Positions 33,889 to 44,799 of a stretch of 64,000 nt of DNA are shown here, one piece after another; the first letter of the stretch is position 1, and each line of letters opens with the position of its first letter. Both the position numbers and the translations under genes were made by a program. Source of the stretch: Umbilicaria muhlenbergii (Eukaryota > Ascomycota > Lecanoromycetes > Umbilicariales > Umbilicariaceae); NCBI GenBank assembly GCA_000611775.1, contig KK106983.1:4841818-4905817 (forward strand), in the 5' to 3' direction. The notes under the pieces were generated by a model that was not told the origin of the DNA, made no database searches, and saw nothing but the letters and a program-made list of their open reading frames with translations.

Positions 33889-35515
33889 ATGGCGAAGAGG
33901 AAGAGAGAGGCTGAAGAGACTAGATCACACACGAATAGGCTACACAAAAGGCTTTCAACTGCGTCCAAACCGGCGGATATCTCCACGTCCGAATCTAGTG
34001 CGCGCACCACTGTCCAAATTATCACTGGCTCCTACGAACGAGTTCTGCATGGCGTAACAGCGACAATACCGCATGAAATCAGCAAAGAGTCAAATGATGA
34101 GTCCAAAGTCGAATTTGCTGACACCTTCCTCTTCAACGCGCACGGCGCCGCCATAAAATGTTTGGCGCTTTCGCCGCAGTCCACTTCCAGTGATGCCTCT
34201 CAGGAACAGAAGATCATACTTGCGAGTGGAAGCACAGACGAACGCATTAATCTTTACCACATTTCTGCCTCGCCTCCGTCTCAATCTGACAAGGCACTCC
34301 CAACACCTTCTTTGGCTGGTAACACGATTACTGAGAACCCAAAAAATCGGGAACTGGGCTCTCTGTCACATCACTCCGCAAGCGTAAATGCCTTGTACTT
34401 TCCGACGCGCTCAAAGCTTCTGTCGGCGGCAGAAGACAACACAATCGCTGTGACTCGTACCCGAGACTGGACAGTACTGTCAACCATCAAGGCGCCTATT
34501 CCCAAGGCTATTGGTCGACCGAGCGGTGACACAGCACCTCCTGGGGGTACTCCTGCTGGTGTTAATGACTTTGCTGTACATCCTAGTCTGAAGCTGATGG
34601 TTAGCGTTGGAAAAGGCGAAAAATGCATGCGTCTATGGAATTTGGTCACGGGGAAGAAGGCAGGGGTTTTGACATTTGGAAGAGAGCTGCTGCAAGAGGT
34701 AGGAGAAGGCCGATGGAGCAGTGGAGAAGGCAGAAAGGTAGAATGGGATAGTAAAGGGGAGGAATTCGCAGTGGGCTTCGAGAGAGGCGTTGTGGTGTTC
34801 GGCATGGTAATTCCTTGCCATAATAATGATGGCTTTCGAAGGAACGGCTAACCCTTCATTTAAGGACTCGAAACCTCGATGTCGAATATTAGCTTCGTCT
34901 CGAACAAAGATACATCAGCTACGCTACTTTTCATTATCAGAAACCGAGAGCGACACCTCAGATGTACTCGCTTTGTCTACCGAAGATGGGCGGGTGTTGA
35001 TCTATGACACGCATTCTATAGAGACCCCTGAAGATAAGGAGCCAGAGAGTGAGCGAACAATCCTATGCTGTGCGGCTTTAGGTCAGCTCGGAGGGGCTGC
35101 AACCGGTGTGAAGAGTCGTATTAAGGACTTTGAAATCCTGAGATCGCCTTCACTAAAAGGGAGGGCGGAGAACATCTTGATCGTAACCGGGAGTAGCGAT
35201 GGTGCCCTGCGATTATGGACGCTCAGTCCGGAGGAGCTCAGCCCAGGAAAGCCAAAATCGAGCGGAGAATCTAGTGTGGAGAACGAAAGTGCAGCATCCA
35301 GTTCCGACATAAAGATGAATGGTAGCACTAAAGGACCTTCAACTCGCCAAGTCGGGCAGTTGATTGGGTCTTATCAGACAGGGAACAGAATCACTTGTCT
35401 AAAAGCGTTTGTAATGAGCAGGCCGTCCGCCGTAGACGGTCCTGTGCAGATAGATGGAGGTGACGTTGATACTGGCAGAACAGAAGACAGCAATGACGAG
35501 AGCAGTAGTAGCTAG
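33889..35515 (+). CDS. MAK11: WD40 ribosome-biogenesis factor MAK11 (PAK1IP1-like)
   Basis: Nucleolar WD40-repeat protein needed for 60S pre-ribosome maturation and yeast killer dsRNA maintenance. Two exons, 33889-34806 and 34865-35515, give 522 residues. Features: basic N-terminus MAKRKREAEE; first blade VQIITGSYERVLHGVTATI; FNAHGAAIKCLALSP; LASGSTDERINLYHIS; LSHHSASVNALYFPTRSKLLSAAEDNTI; VNDFAVHPSLKLMVSVGKGEKCMRLWNLVTGKKAG. The intron joins VVVFGM to DSKPRCRILASS, and later blades include LALSTEDGRVLIYD and TGSSDGALRLWTL. It has an extended acidic Ser-rich C-terminus. It is longer than yeast MAK11 (468) because of loops between blades. Confidence 0.88.
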
Positions 35516-36191
35516 TGAGCGTGTAGCGCTCAGCTGACTCGGAATTGCTAGACTTTGATGCACGAGACCCACTACTTGCAATGATAGCAAGAAGAGCAAG
35601 TGGCTTGTCAGTTTGTGATGTATACTGCGCTTTCCGTCTTTAAGGAGCGCCCTTCTCTGCAACCGTAACAGTTCGCGAAATTCGTCCTATTCAAGCCAAA
35701 GGAGTAGAAATGAGTAGCGGCATGGTGATAACAGGGTTTACGCGTAATACTTAGAAATAATCAAAATTCACAGATCTGTTGTTCGCATCTCGAAACGACT
35801 CTTACTATGCCGGATAGATAGATGAAGATGATGGAAGAAAAGGGATGCCGTAGGGCTTTGTTATGCGGCTCGGCTCGACGCCACAGGACGCAACGCCACA
35901 TTCGGCGCCACAGATGCAAATCCAAAAATCTCCAGGACGGTAGTCACTCAAAGGACATCAATCTTCAACTATATTTCAAGGCTCGAGATTATCCCTGTGT
36001 GCGTCACCACTGCATATCACCCCTACTGCACGAATACAATCTAGCACTGAGTCATCCCTCAGCTGCTCCATTACCACGTTTCCGAATTGTGGACCCACTT
36101 CCCTCTCTTCTCTCAAAACGCAGCAAAAGATATCGACAACATAAGTTGAAAGGACAAGGCTTCGACAGTTGTCTGAACTTAGTGCGCGAAT
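35516..36191. other. Intergenic, 676 bp (MAK11 3' side, GCD11 promoter)
   Basis: No gene supported. The frame at 35822-36208 (plus) overlaps the GCD11 start in another frame and has no family features. Confidence 0.45.
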
Positions 36192-37852
36192 ATGGCTACC
36201 AACGGTGATATGCCTTCAGACGAGGAGTCACTCCCCGGATCTCCACCGTTCGAAGCTGCGAACGGCCATGATAACGATGACATGGAAGACGAAGAACCTC
36301 TCGAAAAGCCCAAGTCCGCCCTGAAAAAGGTTTCACGATCAGATCCAGTACCGCAAATTGTACGGCCAGAGCTGCCAGAACAACCGGACCCAGAGAACCT
36401 AGACGTGTCTGCACTCACACCACTATCACCCGAAATCATCGCAAGACAAGCAACAATTAACATCGGAACCATCGGTCATGTGGCGCATGGAAAGTCGACC
36501 GTGGTTAAGGCTATCTCGGGGGTGCAGACAGTTAGGTTCAAGAACGAGCTGGAGAGGAACATCACCATCAAACTTGGGTACGCAAATGCGAAGATCTACA
36601 AGTGCGACAACGAGGAGTGCCCGCGGCCAGGTTGCTACAGGAGCTTTAAGAGTGAGAAGGAGGTAGATCCACCGTGCGAAAGAGAGGGTTGCAGCGGAAG
36701 GTATCGGTTATTGAGACACGTTTCGTAGGTTCTATGCTCTTGATGATACTAAGAGGGGATCATACTAACATGTGATAGTTTTGTGGATTGCCCGGGTCAC
36801 GATATTCTCATGAGCACGATGTTATCTGGTGCCGCCGTCATGGACGCAGCTCTACTGCTCATAGCTGGCAATGAAACATGTCCGCAGCCTCAGACATCCG
36901 AGCATTTGGCTGCCATCGAGATCATGAAGCTCAACCACATAATTATTCTTCAGAACAAGGTCGACCTTATGCGCGAGGAGGGGGCAGAGCAACACTATCA
37001 GTCAATTCTCAAGTTCATTCGAGGTACAGTGGCAGACGGTTCTCCCATCATTCCAATATCCGCTCAGCTGAAGTACAACATTGATGCCATTAATGAGTAT
37101 CTGGTCACTAAAATCCCTGTGCCTATTCGGGATTTCGGTGCAGCGCCGCACATGATCGTCATCCGTTCCTTTGATGTCAACAAACCCGGTGCAGAGATTG
37201 AAGACTTGAAAGGTGGTGTTGCTGGAGGGAGTATCTTGACCGGAGTGCTCAAGCTGGGTGATGAGATTGAGATCAGGCCTGGTTTGGTTACGAAGGATGA
37301 GCAAGGAAAGATCAAGTGCAGACCTATTTTCAGCAGAGTCGTGTCGCTCTTCGCAGAACACAATGATCTCAAATTTGCTGTACCCGGAGGCTTGATCGGT
37401 GTCGGGACCCGGGTAGATCCCACGCTCTGCCGTGCTGATCGTCTTGTCGGCTTTGTGCTTGGCTTGAAGGGCAGATTACCTGCCATTTACACAGAGCTCG
37501 AGGTCAACTACTTCCTGCTCCGCCGATTGCTGGGTGTGAAGACCGCCGATGGCAAGCAGGCAAAGGTTGCGAAGCTGGCAAAGAACGAAGTTTTGATGGT
37601 CAACATTGGATCAACGGCTACGGGAGCTAAGGTCATGGGTGTGAAGGCAGATGCTGCGAAATTGAGCCTGACAAGTCCGGCTTGTACCGAGATTGGAGAG
37701 AAGATTGCCCTGAGCCGTCGGATCGACAAGCATTGGCGACTGATAGGATGGGCGAACATTGTAGCGTGAGTCTCCCTTGCTGGCACCATCACTTTTTGCA
37801 CCGCTGACCATTCTTCGTCAGAGGCAACACCTTGGAGCCAAGTATTGACTGA
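36192..37852 (+). CDS. GCD11: Translation initiation factor eIF2 subunit gamma
   Basis: GTPase that carries Met-tRNAi to the 40S subunit. Three exons (36192-36724, 36779-37765, 37822-37852) give 516 residues. GTP-binding motifs are all present: G1 [12 protein letters not shown], switch region [21 protein letters not shown]3 DCPGHD just after intron 1, G4 NKVD and G5 SAQLKYN. A zinc knuckle with four cysteines ([11 protein letters not shown]...CEREGC) matches the gamma subunit and distinguishes it from EF1A. Domains II and III follow ([32 protein letters not shown]). Without the tiny last exon, which encodes GNTLEPSID, the protein would end early at ANIVA. It has an acidic disordered N-terminus of about 75 residues. 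Confidence 0.97.
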
Positions 37853-38585
37853 ACGATGATCACTGGCAAGCCTTGATGGGATTCATTGCTGGCATGCAGC
37901 TTCTCGTGGCCGGGCACTGTCTGCAGTCGAGCAGTGCGCGCCCTGCGAATGATGTCTATCTCATGTGTATGATACGCATTGCTAGCGAACTGCTTTAGAG
38001 TGAGACAAGGAATAGCTGCTTGAGAAATGGTCCTGCTACCTCTAGAGTATTCGTACCTCACTCTTGAGCATCTCTAACCACATCAGACAATCCAGGACTC
38101 GGTAGTAGAGGAAAGGTCTCCTTAATAAGAGCGACTGAGTTCAAGCATTGCTAAATACATGTAGTGTGTGTGCCGCATGTGACCTTTCGATTCCCCGACA
38201 GGGCTGATACAACACTTTACCTTACTCCGGAGTACATGCATGCTTCCGACCGGTGATCGGCGACCGGGCGATCCTTCGGGTAAGGCTGCCTAGCCGCCTG
38301 GAGCATCGGTCAGAACCTTTCACATGTTCTGGCATCACATGCCCTCGCGCTCTCCCATTCGATACCTTCACTGCCTTCCCCTCACTTGAGTGTTCGCTAT
38401 CTATGTTCCTTCTACAAGAATCAATCGTTAATCGTTATCCGCTTTTGATTGCGTAACGTCGAGAGGAGGAGTCAATTAATGTGGTGATCTATTCTTTGCA
38501 GCTACACGAAGGCCTGGCTACCTTTTCCCGGGAATCCGAGGATCCGCTATTGCTTGTGAAAGACCAAGCAACGACTGCCTTCACC
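37853..38585. other. Intergenic, 733 bp, no gene seen
   Basis: 3' side of GCD11 and promoter of the INSIG gene. The in-frame extension upstream of 38586 has no ATG. Confidence 0.45.
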
Positions 38586-39774
38586 ATGAACGACGCTCCT
38601 CCCCTTCTGCGTCCCATACCGCGACGAAAATTTGAACTTACGCCGGCCTCCACCGAGTCCTCATGTCCTCCCACCCCAGTGCGAGAGACTAGCGATCCAT
38701 CACCCCTCACCCTAAGATCGAATGAGGATACTCCTCCAAGCAGAACACGCTCGATTCTCAACCTTACCGCTTCCACACTTGTTGGAATATATTCACCGAG
38801 TAGCGGTGGAACCTTTCGCGAGGACCATCCAACACCCTGGGGAGCTGGAGCACAGACTCCAGCTCGGCGAAGGAGCACTGATGAATTACGACCTCCTGTC
38901 ATTGGGGCCTACGCACACCCGCAACAGTACCAATTGCACCATCATCTAGGCTTTCGAAACTTCTTCCTCCCGCTAGCGCTGCGGACTCTCCTGCTATTTG
39001 CCTTCGGAGCTGCTTACGGGATCATAATATCACACTTACATGACAACCAACGGCTAGCACCGGTGAAGGTCGAAGGCATCAATCGGTCTTCGTGGCGCTA
39101 CTTGATCTTTTGGGGCGTTGCAGGTGTAGGGCTGGGGAGCTTGCTTCCGTGGGTGGATATACTCTGGGATGAGACAATAGGTCGCGATGGAGGTTCCAAC
39201 ATGAAGAGCTCGATACAAGGGCTTTATAGATCTGGTGGAACTGCTAGCGACGACGATGATCAGACTGCCTTACGGAGTGGGGGTGGCTGGGTGGCGGATT
39301 GGAATCCGGTTGTACGCAGCATAGGGGCATTTGTGGGGATTGCTTTTGCTATTGTAAGTTCACCTGACCGCTTATAGAAACACTAGCTAACGGGATTCTA
39401 AGCGCAAACTTCCCTGGCAATCTACTCTACAGGTGTCTTTGACGCTGGCACTTGTCAACCCCGTTTTGTGGTACCTGATTGACCGCTCAAAGCCTGGCTT
39501 CATCCTATCCGCATTGGTCGGTATTGCAGGCACTGCGATACTACTGGGGGTGAACCCCGGGATTGTACCTCCTCCAGCAACCTCTTCACCCCCAGCTAAT
39601 ACTGTCAATTCATCTTTTGAGGGCATTCTGTCCGAGGGTCTGATTACCAACGAAAGCATTGGTGTGAGTACGTGGATTGCAAGCGTGCTGTTCTGCAGCT
39701 GCGTCTGCTTTGGGAACATCGGGAGAAGGCTGGCATTGGGTAGCAAGGGGAGAAGACCGAGCATCGCATCGTAG
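38586..39774 (+). CDS. INSIG-domain ER membrane protein
   Basis: Fungal insulin-induced-gene (INSIG/NSG) family protein of the ER, which in other eukaryotes binds sterol-sensing proteins (HMG-CoA reductase, SREBP/SCAP) and controls sterol synthesis. Two exons, 38586-39353 and 39433-39774 (79-nt intron), give 369 residues. A Pro/Ser/Thr-rich cytosolic N-terminus (about 1-115) precedes a multi-span domain: FFLPLALRTLLLFAFGAAYG; WRYLIFWGVAGVGLGSLLPWVD; an acidic loop with DDDD; VVRSIGAFVGIAFAI joined to VSLTLALVNPVLWYLIDRSKPGF; LSALVGIAGTAILLG; and TWIASVLFCSCVCFGNIGRRLAL. The WYLIDRSKPGF region and short basic cytosolic tail are characteristic. The ATG at 38586 is the only plausible start. Confidence 0.9.
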
Positions 39775-40480
39775 CTTTCTTGCATCTTGTGACAGCTAAT
39801 ACACCTATCACATCGCCAAATCGTCGAAACACAATGGCATTAGTGTCTCATTGAGGTTACAAGATTACTGGCTTCGGTGATGGATCCGACGTGCACATGC
39901 CCAAGCCCAGACTCTTAATTCCTGCTTCTCTGATCTGCAAGCCAAGCGCGTACTTGCAGCCTGGAGACGTCGTTAAGACGATGTCTTATGACCTTCCTTA
40001 TAGCTCGAAAAGAAAACATGATGCAGAGATGTACGGCCAATCATTGCGGCCCTTCCCACAGAGCATGAGGGAAGCGCCGCACCCAAGATCGACAGCATTT
40101 CATGCTCTCCATTCTACTTGACGATTTCCTTAGTTCATGGAGCACCCTTAAGGGCACGTCTCATAGGAATGCTTTTATTGAGAATGTTGTTTTTTGCGTT
40201 GTTCATGTAGAAAGAAAAAGAGAGCACTTCGGCGGTGGAAAGAATTTCAGTACCAGATCCCTCTGCCCTACAAGGCTGAGCTTAGCGAGAAGTCTGTTTT
40301 GCATTTAGACTGAAGACTTGGCGTCCACGGCGTCATAAGTGACATGTGATTGCATAATTCTGCATAATTGGAACTTACCTTAGTCAAGGCTGGCTTTCCC
40401 CATTTCATATCTGCATCTGCTCGCCTCATTTAGAATCAATTGCTCTCAAGCTGCATCATATTTCTCAAAGTGCTCTCAAC
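39775..40480. other. Intergenic, 706 bp, no gene seen
   Basis: INSIG 3' side and ADE17 promoter. Short frames only. Confidence 0.45.
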
Positions 40481-42471
40481 ATGGCCGCAGATAAGCTACA
40501 GAAGACGGGTAACCCCCCAACTCACGCCCGATACATGGCATCTAGTTCATTTGACTGATCACATGGTGTGCTGTCTGCTAGCTATACTCTCTGTTTACAA
40601 CAAGACTGGTTTACTTGATCTTGCAAAGGGACTAATCAAAAACAAAGTCCGGCTGCTGGCTTCTGGAGGTACTGCGAAGCTCATACGAGAAGCTGGATTT
40701 GAAGTTGAGTTGGTGGCCCCTCTTGATGAAGTCTTGTCCTTTTGCCTTGGCCGTACTGAAATTGTCACTCGAACAGAGATGTATCTGCGATTACACACGC
40801 CCCCGAAATGCTTTCTGGCCGTGTCAAGACCCTCCATCCTGCTGTCCACGCTGGTATACTTGCCCGAAATTTAGCTTCTGACGAGAAGGACCTTGCCGAA
40901 CAGAACATCAATAAGGTAGACTTTGTCGTCTGCAATCTCTATCCATTCAAAGACACAATAGCCAAGATCAATGTCACTATTCCCGAGGCGGTGGAAGAGA
41001 TAGACGTCGGAGGAGTGACGCTCATAAGGGCGGCAGCAAAGAACCATGCAAGAGTTACGGTCTTGAGCGACCCAGAAGACTACCCAGGGTTTCTGCAGGC
41101 GTTGGAAAAAGGAGAGATTCCAGAGAAGACGAGAAATGCGTATGCGCTGAAAGCATTTGAGCACACAGCGGATTACGACGCAACGATCTCGGACTTCTTC
41201 CGGAAGAAGTACGCCGGCAATGGTGAGCAACAGCTGTCATTAAGATACGGCGCGAATCCGCACCAAAAGCCCGCATCGGCATTTGTCAAGGATGGCAAAT
41301 TACCGTTCAAGGTGCTTGGCGGCTCACCAGGATACATTAATCTACTGGATTCGCTGAATGCATGGCCCCTGGTTAAGGAGCTGAAGCAAGCTCTGAATTA
41401 TCCTGCTGCTGCCAGCTTCAAACATGTGTCGCCCGCTGGTGCAGCGATAGGCGTTCCCTTGAACGAGAAAGAGCGGAAAGTGTACATGGTGGATGATGTC
41501 GAGGGTATAGAGAAATCTGGCCTCGCTCAAGCGTACGCACGTGCACGGGGAGCTGACCGAATGTCGAGTTTCGGCGACATAATTGCTCTTTCGGACGAAG
41601 TTGACGTTCCTACAGCAAAGATCATCTCGCGCGAAGTCTCCGATGGTGTTATTGCACCCTCCTACAAAAATGAAGCCTTAGAAATCCTTACGAAGAAGAA
41701 GGGAGGGAAATACCTAGTGCTCCAGATGGATGATTCTTACGAACCGCAACCTATCGAGACACGCACGGTATATGGAATCCACTTACAACAGCATCGCAAT
41801 GATGTCCTGATCAACCCCAAAGAGTCTTTCAACGCAGTGATCACGCCGAAGGACGCTGCCCCATTACCAGAATCAGCACTCCGCGATCTCACCGTTGCTA
41901 CCATTGCGTTGAAGTACACCCAATCGAATTCGGTATGCTATGCACTGAACGGTCAAGTTATCGGCCTGGGTGCTGGACAACAATCAAGAATACATTGTAC
42001 ACGGTTGGCAGGTGACAAGGCAGACAACTGGTGGATGCGGTTTCACGAGCGCGCCCTAGATTTGAAGTGGAAGAAGGGCACTAAGCGGCCTGACAAGAGC
42101 AACGCGATTGACATGCTGTGCAGTGGGCAGGTGCCCAGGGAAGGCATTGAGAAGGAAGACTATGAGAAGAACTTCGAAGAAGTGCCAAGGATCTTTACAG
42201 CCGAAGAGAGAGAAGCTTGGTTGAGCAAGCTGAGCGAGGTGGCCGTTTCGAGTGACGCTTTCGTACGTATCACCTATGAGAACATTGGCGCTGGTTTACT
42301 AACGGTCAGTGATAGTTTCCCTTTATTGACAATATCTTTCGGGCTGCGCGCTCAGGGGCTAAGTACGTTGCTGCGCCCACGGGTAGTCAGAACGACCAAC
42401 CGGTCTTTGACACGGCAGAGAAGCTGGGTATCACGTTCGTTGAGCAGAGTGTGCGACTGTTCCACCACTAG
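40481..42471 (+). CDS. ADE17: Bifunctional AICAR transformylase / IMP cyclohydrolase
   Basis: Catalyses the last two steps of de novo purine synthesis (AICAR to FAICAR to IMP) in the cytosol. Four exons (40481-40508, 40582-40708, 40777-42262, 42316-42471) give 598 residues (yeast ADE17 592). The MGS-like cyclohydrolase domain holds [38 protein letters not shown] (across intron 2, weak donor GTTGGT) and [20 protein letters not shown]. The transformylase domain has [12 protein letters not shown], catalytic Lys-His in [24 protein letters not shown] and [20 protein letters not shown]. The last exon supplies [20 protein letters not shown] and the [21 protein letters not shown] end, so intron 3 removal is required. 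All catalytic regions are intact. Confidence 0.96.
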
Positions 42472-43078
42472 GATCTCGTGGAATTACTTTTCAAGGTCGC
42501 GCTTATAGAATGGGAGGCAGCTTTATGCGCCACAAAATGTCATTTTCATTTCAAGCACCTACCATAGAGCTTATGATTGAACGATCGAAAGCGTGCGATA
42601 TGTGTTTTTGTACACCTTAATGCGAGAAGGGACTCTACCTCCCAGACTTGAATGGTGCATTCAGGGCCGTCAATTCGATGAACGCACCCTCTCTCATCTC
42701 GTCCACTTTGTTGTCTACCATGTGTTGCTGTTGTGTGATGTTGCGCTTGCTATATCGCCCCCCCTGATAGTGTGATTTAGCTGGCACGATTGGCAGGCGC
42801 TATGGTGTGCGTGCTTTGGGCAGGTGCAGTGGTGACGACTCGGTACGGAAGTAGTAACAAGGCGCGCTCCCAAAGGCGCAGCTTCCCTTTTCATACTTCT
42901 CTTTTCTCAGGCAGACCCTTCCACCGCAGACCGCGCTCATTCTTAACTCTCTACCCCAGAAATCCGAAGAGAACGAGTCGATGGGATCAACATTCTCTCT
43001 ACTGCAACCCTCCGCCAGCAGCCATTGCAACCTCCAGCTTGTTGCATTCTCCCAACTGGCATATACCCATCCACCAGT
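42472..43078. other. Intergenic, 607 bp, no gene seen
   Basis: ADE17 3' side and promoter of a small secreted-protein gene. Frames at 42790-43206 on both strands overlap the real first exon and its intron and are shadows. Confidence 0.45.
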
Positions 43079-43528
43079 ATGCATTTCAGCATAGTCCTCC
43101 TCGCGCTTCCAGTCCTTCTCGCCTCGGCAGTAATGTAAGCTACTGGCGTCCCACCTTTCACTTCCCCTTTTCTCTCGCTTCTCCATCAATTTTAACACCA
43201 ACCTAGCTCCAATCCAGCTCTTCCTACAGGGTACAACTTCACCTTTCCCGCCAGCTCCAATTCTACTCCCGTGACTGCCTCTAACCCGACAATCGACTCC
43301 GGCTCGGGCATCTCTTTTACGTTTGTATCGATGACCACAGCACCTCGAAGTACGGGCAGCCCTATCGTTAATGCTGCTGGAGGTGCGGTCGATCGTGGTG
43401 TCTCAGGACGTGTGATGGAATTGCTACTCGCCGGGGGGGTTGCCTTGGTATGTCCACAAGCTCGAAAGACTGGTCTGGGGGCTTCTCTTGGGGACTGATA
43501 CTAATCAGCTTCAATGCAGGTGCTGTAA
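43079..43528 (+). CDS. Small secreted, possibly GPI-anchored protein (101 aa)
   Basis: I do not recognise a named family. Three exons (43079-43134, 43207-43447, 43520-43528) join to 101 residues. Residues 1-17 are a strong signal peptide (MHFSIVLLALPVLLASA). The mature part SNPALPTGYNFTFPASSNST is Ser/Thr/Asn-rich with two N-glycosylation sequons (NFT, NST), contains no cysteine, and ends in GRVMELLLAGGVALVL. This hydrophobic C-terminus fits GPI attachment, though a typical small-residue site is not sharply defined. The last exon adds only Val-Leu and the stop. The first acceptor was chosen at 43206 (CCTAG) because it is the only one that keeps phase with the long second exon. It resembles the short GPI-type mucin-like proteins common in ascomycete walls. 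Confidence 0.68.
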
Positions 43529-44799
43529 CCTGATTTAATAGCCTACGTCATCGGTAACGACGATACAACCATCGGTCGAAACCCCGTGTGGCTGGAAGAA
43601 ATTGGCCTACTAGGACTATGGTATGAGCTGTTGTAGGCGTCGCAGCTCGACATTGGTTGGGATATGTCGGGACTGTCATGGAGATGGAGTATTTCTACAA
43701 AGTGAGATGGCAATGAGCGAATGTTACTCAAGAAGTATAGACAATATAACCATAATGTCTTAAGCAAGTATAAGACAGAGTTGCATAGCATGGTACGACT
43801 ACAGGAAAGGCTCGGTACAGAAAAGACAGGAAACTGAATTGGACTTTAACATGGAAATTCTCACATTTCTATGCTGTGGCTTTCATGCATGGCAAACCAT
43901 ACATAGATCGATGTCTAACCCGTACCTTGCTATAAAGGCGCTCTCATACGTAAGAGTATCGGACATAATTCATGTATAAGGTAGAGAGGAGATGTTCTCC
44001 CACCGCGGCACTTAGTAAAACCCAAACGAGAGGTATGTGTACAAAGTAAATGACATTCAACAGGTTTTGAAGCCTGAATAATCCATTTCCGAAATTTAGA
44101 TACATCACTTTCACCTTTGTGATATTGAGAGGAGCCTCAGCTTCAAAATGCCACTTATTTTTTCCATACACCTGCTGGCTATTTTTCCTCTAGTCATGAC
44201 TTTTCTCTGGATCGTTTGCAATGCGAATTGAGGCGGTAACATAGGTGCAGCCGGGTATAGCGTAGAAGAAATGAGACGGGGCAAACTTTTGTGAAGCTCA
44301 TCAGCTTCTTCACCGCCAAAGTACATGTGTTCAACTATAACACTCCTAGAGCTAGTTAGATGAATGTAAATCACAAGTTATCCGATGGTTCATAGGAGCA
44401 TTTTTAACATCAAACTTGCAAGTTGGACTTTTTGGGCTGGTAGTGGGAATTACAAACTACATGTACGATGTCGATGGAAGAGGCTTGCCCTTTTGCCGCC
44501 TTTGCCGCTTGAGCCGCCGTATGCTTGTTGCAACCTTGCATCGCGTTACGTTCGGCATTTTCCGCTCCCAAACGCGACATTCTGAAATACCTAACATCGG
44601 ACAGCTTCAGGGATAGAGATCAGCTGCATCACCATCTCACCTCAACAACTTGTTTTCGTCTCCTGGTGGCCTCATTTGGGTGCCACTCACTCTTACATTC
44701 TTTTGACATCCTTCTGCCTTCTAATCTTAAACATTGCAGCGGTTTGGCGACAGCGCGGAGTTGGTTGGATGCCGCCTGAGAGGCAACCTAACCACCATC
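43529..44799. other. Intergenic, 1.27 kb, AT-rich, no gene seen
   Basis: 3' side of the small secreted-protein gene and promoter of clathrin heavy chain. Small frames on both strands lack support. Confidence 0.5.
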
